A DNA stretch of 64,000 nt from Ahrensia sp. Lineage in GTDB: Bacteria; Pseudomonadota; Alphaproteobacteria; Rhizobiales; Rhizobiaceae. The stretch lies in the NCBI GenBank assembly GCA_002698425.1, contig NZXU01000100.1:46063-110062 (forward strand), written 5' to 3'. The position numbers and the translations under genes were made by a program. The notes beneath the pieces were generated by a model. The model worked only from the letters and a program-made list of their open reading frames with translations. It was not told the origin of the DNA and ran no database searches. Shown in pieces: positions 1-8,430 of this stretch. Positions within the stretch are counted from its first letter, which is position 1. Every line of letters starts with the position of its first letter.

Positions 1-177
1 GCATTCACCTTGGCGGAAGTGTCCGGCGTCGCGGTCGTGCCGGAAATGGCGATGGGCAACAAATGCGCCCGGTCATGGCGGGTGACGCAGGATGTCGGGT
101 CGGATCCGGCATTCCCCGACGTCTCGGCGCGCGACGCCGCCGCCCTGCACGAACTGAACAAGCTCGGGCGGTTGTAA
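1..177 (+). CDS. ileS: Isoleucyl-tRNA synthetase, C-terminal fragment
   Basis: The reading frame is open from base 1 and ends at TAA 175-177, giving 58 residues. The end contains [13 protein letters not shown] followed by [15 protein letters not shown], the layout of the C-terminal zinc-finger-like tail of class I isoleucyl-tRNA synthetases, which charge tRNA-Ile. The second Cys of the usual CxxC knuckle is Ser (CARS), a form I recall from other alphaproteobacterial IleRS, so I do not read it as damage. The 5' part, including the catalytic domain, lies outside the window. Family assignment rests on this short tail only. Confidence 0.85.
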   Translation, partial: AFTLAEVSGVAVVPEMAMGNKCARSWRVTQDVGSDPAFPDVSARDAAALHELNKLGRL

Positions 178-331
178 CCGGACTGCGGCAATGTGCGAGC
201 GACCTGCCGGTCGCCTGCGCATTGCCGAATCCCGTGTTTTTCGGTAGAGCACCATCAATTCGCCGGATTTACCGGTCAGCGCGGAGGCGAGCGAATATGA
301 CGCCTTCGACCAGGGGAATGGCAAAGCAGTG

Positions 332-901
332 ATGACAGACAGCAAACGTCCGGCGCGGATCGCCACATTCGTCATGCTTGGCGCGGGCGCCTTCGCCCTT
401 TCCGGCTGCCTCGGACCGACCTACGGCACCGACAAGCCGGCGATGTCGCAATTCATGGACGATCTCGGCAGTTCGATGTCGCTTGGCCGCAAGGGCCAGC
501 GCACGGTGATCGACTACAAGCCGCGCCCGGGTCTCGTGGAACCGAACGACAAGTCGGTTCTGCCGCCGCCGCAGCAGAATATCGCCGAAGCCTCGCCGGA
601 ATGGCCGGAATCGCCCGAGGAGCGCCTGCGGCGCATCAAGGGCGAGGTCGAGGAAGGCCGCCGCCTGCCCAATCTGTCCGTGACCGAAGACCCGGACGTG
701 ACGGTCCAACAGACCTCGCGCCAGGGCCTCGATTCCATGCAGCGCGTCTATCTGACCGATCCGCCGACCGAATATCGCCAGCCCGCGGAGACCGCGGCCT
801 ATGGCGACCTCGGCGAGACGGAAGCGACCAAGGAACGCCGCCGCAAGAAAGCCGGCAATGACGGCAAGGGCGGCTGGCGCTCGCTCGTACCCTGGCTCTA
901 G
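332..901 (+). CDS. Putative lipoprotein of unknown function
   Basis: The 189-residue product starts with a basic n-region, a hydrophobic stretch and a lipobox LSGC with the acceptor Cys at about residue 26, so it is probably lipidated and exported to the cell envelope. The rest is hydrophilic, rich in Pro, Glu and Arg, with no domain I recognise, and ends in a Lys/Arg-rich segment followed by WRSLVPWL. ATG at 332 is chosen; GTG at 329 is one codon upstream in the same frame. It follows ileS by about 150 bases and converges on tadA with only 2 bases between the stop codons. Orthologues next to ileS would be expected in related genomes, but this is inference. Confidence 0.7.
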   Translation: MTDSKRPARIATFVMLGAGAFALSGCLGPTYGTDKPAMSQFMDDLGSSMSLGRKGQRTVIDYKPRPGLVEPNDKSVLPPPQQNIAEASPEWPESPEERLRRIKGEVEEGRRLPNLSVTEDPDVTVQQTSRQGLDSMQRVYLTDPPTEYRQPAETAAYGDLGETEATKERRRKKAGNDGKGGWRSLVPWL

Positions 902-903
902 CT

Positions 904-1374
904 CTAGCCGCGCTTTTCCACGAAGAAGGATTTCAGCAGGCGCGACGCCTCGCGCTCGCCGATGCCGGGATAGACGTCCGGCGCGTGATGGCAGGTCGGG
1001 CTGGCAAAGAAGCGCACGCCCGAGGTCACCGCGCCGCCCTTCGGATCGTCGGCGGCGAAATAGAGACGGCGGATCCGCGCGAACGAGATCGCCGCGGCGC
1101 ACATGGTGCAGGGTTCGAGCGTGACATAGAGATCGCAATCGCCGAGCCGCTCCCGCTCCAGATTGCCGCAGGCCTCGCGTATCGCCAGCACTTCGGCATG
1201 GGCGGTGGGGTCGTTGAACTCCCGGGTCCGGTTTCCCGCCGCGCCAACAACCATCGCGTCATGGACGACCACCGCGCCGATCGGCACTTCGCCGCGCTCG
1301 CCGGCCGCGACCGCTTCGCGCAGCGCAAGGTCCATGAAGCTTCCGGATTTCGGCCTGGCCGGGATCTCTGACAC
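904..1374 (-). CDS. tadA: tRNA-specific adenosine deaminase TadA
   Basis: The 156-residue cytidine-deaminase-fold protein carries the zinc motif HAE at residues 59-61 and PCTMC at 88-92, which supply the zinc ligands and the proton-shuttling Glu. TadA deaminates adenosine 34 to inosine in the wobble position of tRNA-Arg(ACG), a cytoplasmic and normally essential step. Length matches the family. It is divergent from the adjacent pseudouridine synthase, with a 62-base gap that must hold both promoters. Gene pairing tadA/rluB is common in rhizobia. Confidence 0.93.
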   Translation of the reverse strand: MSEIPARPKSGSFMDLALREAVAAGERGEVPIGAVVVHDAMVVGAAGNRTREFNDPTAHAEVLAIREACGNLERERLGDCDLYVTLEPCTMCAAAISFARIRRLYFAADDPKGGAVTSGVRFFASPTCHHAPDVYPGIGEREASRLLKSFFVEKRG

Positions 1375-1436
1375 AATTTCTCTCGCATGGCCGGCCCCTG
1401 CCTGTTAGGGAGCCGTTCAAAGAAGGCAAACAGCAA

Positions 1437-3128
1437 ATGGCAAATGAAGACAAGCCCCGCGGCCGGCCCGGAAAACCGGCGGGCGGCCGCGCAACGCAAG
1501 GCAAGGGACCGGGCGCGAAGCCGCGCGGCGGCAAGGACGGCGAAATGCGCTCCCGCGGCTTCAGGGACGGACCGGGCGGCGGCCAGGGCGGCCAGCAGGG
1601 CGGCAAAGGCGAGATGCGCTCGCGTGGCTTCAAGGACAATCCCGGCGGCGGCGGCAAGCCGGGCGGAAAATCGCGCGGTTTCAAGGACCGGCCCGGCGCC
1701 GCCGGCCCGCGGCGCGAGGGCGACGGTAAAGCGCGGCCTTACCGCGACCGTCCGGCCCGCGACGGCGACAAGCCGCGCAATTTTCGCGAGCGTCCGCAGC
1801 ACGAAGGCGACGACAGGCCGCGCAGCTTCGGCGGCAGGCCCGAGCGCGACCGCGCGCCGCGCCCGGCCCGCGAGGAGCGTCCTGCTCAGCCCGCCAGTCA
1901 CGATGAAGCGCAGACGGACGTGCCGGTCGAGGCCGAACCCGAACGCATCTCCAAATATCTGGCCCGCGCCGGCATCGCCTCGCGCCGCGACATCGAACGC
2001 ATGATCGAGGACGGCCGCGTCACGCTGAACGGGCAGAAACTGGAGACGCCCGCCATCAACGTCACGGCCAACGACACGATCCTGGTCGACGGTGAGCCGA
2101 TCCCCGAAATCGAGCGCACGCGGCTTTGGCTCTATCACAAGCCCGCCGGCCTCGTGACGACCAACCGGGACCCCGAAGGCCGCCCGACAGTCTTCGAGAA
2201 GCTGCCCGCCGAGATGCCGCGCGTCCTGTCGGTCGGCCGGCTCGACATCAACACCGAGGGCCTGCTGCTGCTGACCAATGACGGCGGGCTCGCACGCGTC
2301 CTCGAACTGCCGCAGACCGGCTGGCTGCGCCGCTACCGGGTGCGCGCCCATGGCAAGGTCGACCAGAAGCGTCTCGAAGAGCTGAAGAACGGCATCGCCG
2401 TCGACGGCGTCTTCTATGGCGCGGTCGAGGCGACGCTGGAGCGCGAGCAGGGGTCGAATGTCTGGATCACCGTGGGCTTGCGCGAAGGCAAGAACCGCGA
2501 GGTCAAGAACATCCTCGGCGCGCTCGGCCTCGAAGTGAACCGCCTGATCCGCATTTCCTACGGCCCGTTCCAGCTCGGCGAATTGCCGGAAGGCACGGTA
2601 CAGGAAATCCGCGGCCGCACGCTGCGCGACCAGCTCGGCGCGAATCTGATCGCGGAGGCGAACGCCAATTTCGACGCACCGGTGCGCAAGCCCTTCTCCA
2701 ACAAGCCCGTCAGGTCCGAAGAGGGAGAAACCAGGCTCGTCCAGGTGAAGAAGCACGGGGATTGGGTCAGCGCATCGCCGCAGCAGAGGCCCCGCCGCGG
2801 CGGCAAGGGCAATGACCGCGAGGAGTTTCTCGGCCGGCTCGACACCCGCAAGCCGGAACGGCGCGAAAAGATGGCGTCCGCCCCGCGCGGCGAAACCGAC
2901 AAGCAGCGCCACGGCCGCGCCTCCAATGTCTGGATGGCACCGGGCGCCCGTCCGCAGGGCAAGAAGCCGAAACCCGCGCCCGACTTCGACCGGTCTGAAA
3001 GGAAGGAAGGCGGACGGCCTGCCTCTGGAAAAGCAGCACCCGGAAGAGGCTTTTCGAAAGGACCTGCCAAGAATTCCGGCAAGGGATTTGGCAAGGGACC
3101 CGGCAAAGGCCCGCGAAAGAAGGATTGA
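1437..3128 (+). CDS. rluB: 23S rRNA pseudouridine synthase, RluB/RsuA family, with long low-complexity tails
   Basis: The core has an S4 RNA-binding domain (about residues 168-215) and a catalytic domain with GRLDINTEGL at 267-276, where Asp270 is the expected catalytic residue. It should isomerise a uridine of 23S rRNA to pseudouridine. The core occupies only about 250 of 563 residues. It is preceded by about 165 residues of Gly/Arg/Lys/Pro-rich sequence with several SRGFKD-like repeats, and followed by about 150 residues of similar composition ending in Gly-Lys repeats. Such basic disordered tails probably bind RNA or the ribosome. The rsmD gene starts 3 bases after the stop, so the two rRNA-modification genes are likely co-transcribed. 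Confidence 0.88.
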   Translation: MANEDKPRGRPGKPAGGRATQGKGPGAKPRGGKDGEMRSRGFRDGPGGGQGGQQGGKGEMRSRGFKDNPGGGGKPGGKSRGFKDRPGAAGPRREGDGKARPYRDRPARDGDKPRNFRERPQHEGDDRPRSFGGRPERDRAPRPAREERPAQPASHDEAQTDVPVEAEPERISKYLARAGIASRRDIERMIEDGRVTLNGQKLETPAINVTANDTILVDGEPIPEIERTRLWLYHKPAGLVTTNRDPEGRPTVFEKLPAEMPRVLSVGRLDINTEGLLLLTNDGGLARVLELPQTGWLRRYRVRAHGKVDQKRLEELKNGIAVDGVFYGAVEATLEREQGSNVWITVGLREGKNREVKNILGALGLEVNRLIRISYGPFQLGELPEGTVQEIRGRTLRDQLGANLIAEANANFDAPVRKPFSNKPVRSEEGETRLVQVKKHGDWVSASPQQRPRRGGKGNDREEFLGRLDTRKPERREKMASAPRGETDKQRHGRASNVWMAPGARPQGKKPKPAPDFDRSERKEGGRPASGKAAPGRGFSKGPAKNSGKGFGKGPGKGPRKKD

Positions 3129-3131
3129 TCG

Positions 3132-3710
3132 ATGCGTGTCGTCGGCGGATCGTTTCGCGGGCGCACGCTCGCTTCCCCGAAGGCCGGCTCGGACGCCATT
3201 CGCCCGACCACCGACCGCACCCGCGAAAGCCTGTTCAACATCCTGTCCCACGCTTGGCCGGACAAGCTGGACGGCACGCGCATGCTCGATCTCTTCGCGG
3301 GAACGGGCGCGGTCGGTGTCGAGGCGCTGTCGCGCGGCGTGGCAATGGTCCTGTTCATCGAACAGTCGGCGCAGGGCCGCGGCCTTATCCGCGCCAATAT
3401 CGAGGCGTTCGCTCTGCAGGGTGTGACGAAACTGTTTCGCCGCGACGCGACGCGGATGGGCGAGGTCGGCACGATGGAGCCGTTCGATTTCGTCTTCGCC
3501 GACCCGCCCTATGGCAAGGGTCTGGCCGAGCGGGCATTGGCCTCGCTGCGCGACGGCGGTTGGCTGAAGCCGGGCGCACTGGTCGTGATTGAGGAATCCG
3601 CGACGGCCGGATTTGCGCCGCCGCAAGGCTTTCGGCTTGCCGATACGCGCGATTTCGGCGACACCCGTATGTATTTCATGATCGGCGGCGACGATGACCG
3701 GAACGATTGA
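3132..3710 (+). CDS. rsmD: 16S rRNA (guanine966-N2)-methyltransferase RsmD
   Basis: This 192-residue SAM-dependent methyltransferase has the SAM-binding loop DLFAGTGAVG at about residues 53-62 and the catalytic DPPY at 124-127 typical of N6-adenine/N2-guanine methyltransferases. It begins MRVVGGSFRGR, the usual RsmD N-terminus, and matches family length. It methylates G966 of 16S rRNA during 30S assembly. It lies directly behind the pseudouridine synthase and overlaps the next gene by 17 bases in another frame, suggesting translational coupling. Confidence 0.93.
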   Translation: MRVVGGSFRGRTLASPKAGSDAIRPTTDRTRESLFNILSHAWPDKLDGTRMLDLFAGTGAVGVEALSRGVAMVLFIEQSAQGRGLIRANIEAFALQGVTKLFRRDATRMGEVGTMEPFDFVFADPPYGKGLAERALASLRDGGWLKPGALVVIEESATAGFAPPQGFRLADTRDFGDTRMYFMIGGDDDRND

Positions 3711-4584
3711 GAAGAACAAGACATCCGCACCTGCGCCCAGCAAGGCGCCGACAGTGGCTGTCGCCTTCGGCGGCGGCGGCGCTCGGGGACTGTCGCATAT
3801 CCATGTGATCAGGGCCCTTGACGATCTCGGTGTCCGCCCGGTCGCGATTTCCGGCGCATCGATTGGCGCGATCATGGGCGCGGCGATGTCGAGCGGCATG
3901 TCCGGCGACGAGATCAGCGACTATGCGCTCGGCCTTCTCGGCAACCGCGCCGACATGATCGCCCGGCTGTTCCGGCGTCCGTCCACCGTCGCAGCGGCGG
4001 TCGACCGCGGCTTCCGCCTCGGCCAGTTCGATGTCCAGCGCATCGTGCAGAACTTCATGCCGGACACGATCCCGCACGAATTTTCGGCGTTGTCCATTCC
4101 CCTGTCGGTGATCGCGACCGACTATTACGGCCATCACGAGACCGTCTTCACCGAAGGCGAATTGTGGTCCGCGCTGGCGGCTTCGGCGGCGATCCCCGCC
4201 TTGTTCCGCCCGGTGCGTCGCGACGGCCGCATCTTCATCGATGGCGGCATCTTCAATCCGGTGCCCTATGACCACATTATCGGCAAGGCCGACATCATCC
4301 TGGCGATCGACGTCGTCGGCACGCCGCGCGGCGATCCGCGCCGCGTACCCAAGCCCATCGACAGCCTCTACGGCACGTCGCAGCTGATGATGCGCTCGAT
4401 CCTGAAACTGAAACTGAAGCTACAGCCGCCGGATATTTTCATCCAGCCGCCGGTTTCCGATTTCCGGGTCATGGATTTCCTCAAGGCCAACCAGATCATA
4501 GAGCAGACCGCGCCGGTGCGCGACGAGGTCAAGCGCAAGCTCGATCAGCTCATTGAGGCCTGGATCAAGCAGTCCGCGATCTAA
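3694..4584 (+). CDS. Patatin-like phospholipase family protein
   Basis: The 296-residue protein has the patatin fold signatures in order: oxyanion loop GGGGARGL at about residues 26-33, nucleophile elbow GASIG with Ser56, and DGG at 183-185 providing the catalytic Asp. These define a Ser-Asp dyad acyl hydrolase acting on phospholipids or acylglycerols (RssA/NTE-like group). No signal peptide or clear membrane segment is visible, so it is probably cytoplasmic or peripheral. The start overlaps the rsmD 3' end, placing it in the same transcript. The substrate is not predictable. Confidence 0.85.
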   Translation: MTGTIEKNKTSAPAPSKAPTVAVAFGGGGARGLSHIHVIRALDDLGVRPVAISGASIGAIMGAAMSSGMSGDEISDYALGLLGNRADMIARLFRRPSTVAAAVDRGFRLGQFDVQRIVQNFMPDTIPHEFSALSIPLSVIATDYYGHHETVFTEGELWSALAASAAIPALFRPVRRDGRIFIDGGIFNPVPYDHIIGKADIILAIDVVGTPRGDPRRVPKPIDSLYGTSQLMMRSILKLKLKLQPPDIFIQPPVSDFRVMDFLKANQIIEQTAPVRDEVKRKLDQLIEAWIKQSAI

Positions 4585-4596
4585 CCCTGAAAGGCT

Positions 4597-6021
4597 CTAG
4601 CCCAGCGTCGCCGCCTTTCCGGTGGAGAATGGCGAGTGCGTGGTCGGCGGCGGGCCGGGCAGCCGGTCGTGGTCGGGCCGGTCGCGCTGCTCGATCGAGG
4701 CGATGACGCGGAAGCAGAGGAACACCGCCGTGACGCCGAACACGACCGCCCCCAGCGCCCAGCCGGCGATCACGCCTGTTGCGCCGTAGTGCTGCGCCCC
4801 GATCCACACGAAGGGAATGACGCCGAGCGTCGACCGTCCCCAGTTGAGCGCTGCGGCGTAGAAGGCGAAGCCGAGATTGTTGAAGGCCGCGTTGGAGACG
4901 AACAGCGCGCCGTTGAACAGGAAGCTCGCGCTGGCGAAGGTGCAGAAGAAGATTACCAGGTCGCGCGCCTCGCCCTGGGCCCCGAACAGCCCGGCCACCT
5001 GACCGGAAAACAGCGCCAGAAGGCCCCAGACCGCCAGCACGTAGAGCGTCGTGAAGATCAGCGCGTCGCGCATCGTCGTGGTGAGGCGGGGATAGAGCTT
5101 CGCGCCGTAATTCTGCCCGAGGATCGGGCCGACCGCGCCGGACAGCGCGAAGATCACCGCAAAAGCGACCGGCAGGATGCGCCCGATGATCGCCCATCCG
5201 GCGACCGCGGCGTCGCCGAAGCCGGCGATCTGCGCCGTGACATAGGCATTGCCGACCGGCGTCGCGAGCTGGGTGAGCACGGCCGGACCGCCGATCGCGA
5301 AGAACGGACGCATGGCCGCGGCAAGCGCCGCCATGTCTGGCAGCCTAACGAGCCGGTGCACGACGATCGCGCCATGCAGGCCGACCGCCAGCAGGACAAT
5401 CCGCGACAGGACGGTGGAGATCGCGGCGCCCTGCAGGCCGAGATCGAAGCCGAAGATGAACAGCGGGTCGAGTACGGCCGCCGCCGCGCCGCCGGCCAGC
5501 GTCACATACATCGACCGCCTGGCGTCGCCGACGCCGCGCAGGATGCCGGTCGTGCACATGCCGACCGCCATGATCGCGATCGAGGGAAAGACGATCCGCA
5601 GGAAATCGTCGGCCAGCTGTTTCGTTTGCCCTTCCGCCCCGATCAGCCCGAGCAGTTGCGGGATGAGCAGCCAGGCCGCCGCCGAGATCAGCCCCATCGA
5701 AACGCCCATGATCAGGATCGCCGCGCCGCCTCTTTTGGCGGCTTCCTCGCGGTCGCCGGCGCCCAGCGCCCGAGACACCATCGCGCCGGTGGCGATGGTC
5801 AGGCCGATGGCGACCGAGATGGTGAAGAACATCAGCGTGCCCGCATAGCCGATCGCCGCGGCGAGCTCGGCCTGGCCGAGCAGCGAGATGTAGAAGAGGT
5901 TCAGCGCATCGACGGCGAAAATGGCGACGAGACCAATCGAGCCGGTCATCGTCATCACGATGACATGGCGCATGGTCGAGCCGGTGGTGAACTTGGCCTT
6001 GTCGGCCGTCGATGGGGGCAT
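4597..6021 (-). CDS. MATE family multidrug/sodium exporter
   Basis: The 474-residue protein shows about 12 hydrophobic segments and the two-fold MatE repeat; a stretch near the N-terminus (PLFIF-type and GATGVIAGWALGAVVFG towards the end) is typical of the family. MATE proteins expel organic cations, drugs or metabolites using Na+ or H+ gradients at the inner membrane. It begins 9 bases after the stop of the glyoxalase-like gene and so is the last gene of a leftward three-gene operon with a KefB-type antiporter. It converges on the patatin gene with a gap of only 12 bases. Substrate unknown. Confidence 0.88.
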   Translation of the reverse strand: MPPSTADKAKFTTGSTMRHVIVMTMTGSIGLVAIFAVDALNLFYISLLGQAELAAAIGYAGTLMFFTISVAIGLTIATGAMVSRALGAGDREEAAKRGGAAILIMGVSMGLISAAAWLLIPQLLGLIGAEGQTKQLADDFLRIVFPSIAIMAVGMCTTGILRGVGDARRSMYVTLAGGAAAAVLDPLFIFGFDLGLQGAAISTVLSRIVLLAVGLHGAIVVHRLVRLPDMAALAAAMRPFFAIGGPAVLTQLATPVGNAYVTAQIAGFGDAAVAGWAIIGRILPVAFAVIFALSGAVGPILGQNYGAKLYPRLTTTMRDALIFTTLYVLAVWGLLALFSGQVAGLFGAQGEARDLVIFFCTFASASFLFNGALFVSNAAFNNLGFAFYAAALNWGRSTLGVIPFVWIGAQHYGATGVIAGWALGAVVFGVTAVFLCFRVIASIEQRDRPDHDRLPGPPPTTHSPFSTGKAATLG

Positions 6022-6030
6022 CGGGTGATC

Positions 6031-6453
6031 CTAATGTGCGAAGACGGCGTCGAGCGAGGCGAAGCCCTTGAACTCGAGCGCATTGCCCGACGGATCGCGA
6101 ATGAACAGCGTCGCCTGTTCGCCCGGTTCCCCCTCGAAACGGATCATCGGCTTGTGCAGCCAGTCAATATCCCCGGCCGCCTCCAGCCGTCCCGCCAGCG
6201 CCTTCCAGTCATCCATGGTCAGGACGACGCCGAAATGCGGGATGGGCACGGCCTTGCCGTCCACCGCACCGCTCGATGCGTCGGTGTTGTCGACGGTCCT
6301 GAGATGCGCCGACATCTGGTGGCCGAACAGGCTGAAATCGAACCAGGTCTCCGACGACCGGCCGGGCTCGCAGCCGAGCTTGCCGCAATAAAAACTGCGC
6401 GTCGTGTCGAGATCGTCGACGGGAAAAGCCAGGTGAAAGGGGGTCAGTGTCAT
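6031..6453 (-). CDS. VOC (glyoxalase/bleomycin resistance) family protein
   Basis: The 140-residue protein begins FHLAFPVDDLDTTRSFYCGKLGC and has one vicinal-oxygen-chelate module pair, with a His near residue 5 and a C-terminal DPSGNALEFKGF in which the Glu is the usual metal ligand. Members are metal-dependent lyases, dioxygenases or thiol-adduct enzymes. Its ATG overlaps the TGA of the KefB-type antiporter gene by 4 bases (ATGA), so translation is coupled to it. Coupling with a glutathione-adduct-gated K+ efflux family suggests electrophile defence, as an inference only. Confidence 0.8.
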   Translation of the reverse strand: MTLTPFHLAFPVDDLDTTRSFYCGKLGCEPGRSSETWFDFSLFGHQMSAHLRTVDNTDASSGAVDGKAVPIPHFGVVLTMDDWKALAGRLEAAGDIDWLHKPMIRFEGEPGEQATLFIRDPSGNALEFKGFASLDAVFAH

Positions 6454-8285
6454 GTGTTCTGTTTCTCCTCCTCGGCGGCGGGCTCTTCGTCCTCCGCCGT
6501 GTTGATGACCTTGCTTTCCCTGCGCGGCTTGGTCAGCGGTTCGGGCGTGACCGGGCGGGTATGCAGCATGTGGCCGCCGGCAAACAGGCCTTCGGCTTGC
6601 TGGATGCGCAGCCGCTCGGCGTCGCGCTTTTCCACGTCCTCGGCGATGGCGCGCGCTAGGTCCTGCGCGGATCCGAGCGCTTCGAGCGTGCGCTGGCCGA
6701 ATTCGAGGCCGGACTTGAAGGTCTCGCGCATCTCGTAATCGACGCCGCGCGCCCGCAGTTCCAGCGTGTGGGCGCGGTCATAGGATCGCACGAACAGCTT
6801 CGCATCGGGATACTCCGACTGGACGAGATCGACGACCTTGTCGGTGATCTCCTTCTTGTGCGTGCACACCGCGACGATCTTGGCGCGCTTGATTCCGGCG
6901 GCTTCGAGCACGTCCTTGCGAGTGCCGTCGCCGAAATAGATGCGGAAGCCGAAACTCTGCGCCGAGCGGACCCTGTCGACCGAATGATCGATGATGGTGA
7001 CGTCGGACCCGCCGGCGAGCAGGATCTGCGAGGCGATCTGGCCGAAGCGCGAGAAACCGACCATCAGCACGTCCGCGCCCGCACTCGCACCGTCGAAATC
7101 CTCGTCCATCTCCTCCCTGGGCTCCTCGCGCACGAGGAACCGGCCGGCCATGACGCTGAGCGGCGTCAGCGCCATGGACAGCGTCACGACGGAGACGAGC
7201 AGCGACGCCATCGCGGTGTCGAAGACGCCCAATGCGACCGCCGCGGAAAACAGAACGAAACCGAACTCGCCGCCCTGCGGCAGGACCAGCGCCGTGCGCA
7301 CCGAGACCTCGTGATCCGAGCCGAACAGGCGGCATAGCACATAGATGATCGCCGCCTTGACGCCCATCAGGATCGGGACGGCCACGAGGATCGCCAGCCA
7401 GTTGTCGACGATCACCGGCAGGTTGAGCGACATGCCGATCGCCATGAAGAAGAGACCGAGCAGCAGCCCGCGGAACGGCTCGATATCGGCTTCCAGCTCG
7501 TGCCGGGATGATGATTCGGCCAGCATCACGCCGGCGATGAAGGCGCCCATCGCCATCGACAGGCCGGCGACCTGCATCAAGAGGGCGGATCCGAGCACAA
7601 CAAGCAGCGCCGCCGCGATCATCGCTTCGCGCGCGCCGGTGCGGGCGATGATCTGGAACAGCGGATTGAGCGCGTAGCGCCCGGCAATGACCAGCGCCGC
7701 GACCGCGACGATGGCGATCATGAAATCGGCAAAGGCGTTGCCGTCGACATCGGGCGCAGCCGAGGCGACGAAGGGCAAGACCGCCAGAAGCGGCACGATC
7801 GCCAGATCCTGGAAGAGCAGGATTCCGAAGGATTTTCGCCCGTGCCGGCGGTTGATCTCGCCGCGTTCCTCCAGAATCTGCAGCGCGAAGGCCGTCGAGG
7901 ACAAGGCGAGACCGAAGCCGATCACCACGGATGCGCCGAAATCGAAACCCGGCAGCGCCATTGCCAGCGCCGTCAGGGCGACGCCGGTGAGGAGGACCTG
8001 CGTCAGCCCGAGGCCGAAAATGTCGCGCCGCAGTTCCCAGAGCCGCGTCGGTTTGAGTTCCAGCCCGATGACGAACAGCAGGAAGACGACCCCCAGCTCC
8101 GCGACGTCGAGTATCTCCTCGCTTTCGGTGATCATCCGCCCGATCGGCCCGATGACGAGACCGGCGGCGAGATAGCCGAGCACGGTGCCGAGCCCTATGC
8201 GCTTGAACAGCGGGGCCGCGACAACGGCGCCGCCCAGCAGCATCACCGCTTCGACATAAAAATCCGGGGTCGCACCGCCCGCCAT
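6450..8285 (-). CDS. Monovalent cation:proton antiporter-2 (KefB/KefC type)
   Basis: The 611-residue protein has an N-terminal Na+/H+ exchanger domain of about 12 membrane segments, then a TrkA-N/RCK nucleotide-binding domain starting DVLMVGFSRFGQIASQILL, and an acidic C-terminal tail. The family exports K+ in exchange for H+ across the inner membrane; in KefB/KefC this is gated by glutathione adducts. The start at 8285 (MAGGATPDF) is chosen because GGGAGA lies just upstream; an upstream in-frame ATG at 8342 lacks this. It leads an operon with the VOC and MATE genes and is divergent from pmbA. Confidence 0.88.
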   Translation of the reverse strand: MAGGATPDFYVEAVMLLGGAVVAAPLFKRIGLGTVLGYLAAGLVIGPIGRMITESEEILDVAELGVVFLLFVIGLELKPTRLWELRRDIFGLGLTQVLLTGVALTALAMALPGFDFGASVVIGFGLALSSTAFALQILEERGEINRRHGRKSFGILLFQDLAIVPLLAVLPFVASAAPDVDGNAFADFMIAIVAVAALVIAGRYALNPLFQIIARTGAREAMIAAALLVVLGSALLMQVAGLSMAMGAFIAGVMLAESSSRHELEADIEPFRGLLLGLFFMAIGMSLNLPVIVDNWLAILVAVPILMGVKAAIIYVLCRLFGSDHEVSVRTALVLPQGGEFGFVLFSAAVALGVFDTAMASLLVSVVTLSMALTPLSVMAGRFLVREEPREEMDEDFDGASAGADVLMVGFSRFGQIASQILLAGGSDVTIIDHSVDRVRSAQSFGFRIYFGDGTRKDVLEAAGIKRAKIVAVCTHKKEITDKVVDLVQSEYPDAKLFVRSYDRAHTLELRARGVDYEMRETFKSGLEFGQRTLEALGSAQDLARAIAEDVEKRDAERLRIQQAEGLFAGGHMLHTRPVTPEPLTKPRRESKVINTAEDEEPAAEEEKQNT

Positions 8286-8430
8286 TTGTTTCTCCCTGAC
8301 CCGAAACCGGGATCGCGTCTTGATGCCGGACGCGCCGGGCAATACATGACAGCCGAAAGCCTTTCCGGTTTCCTGCCCTATCTAGGCGCTTTTCGCTGCG
8401 CAGAAAACCGGCCAGCCACTCGGAGATTTC

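Noticed and set aside
1026..3899. A 957-residue open frame on the minus strand opposite rluB and rsmD.
   Set aside because: It covers known genes in antisense, has arginine/alanine-rich noise and no start signal; its C-terminal part only frameshifts tadA.
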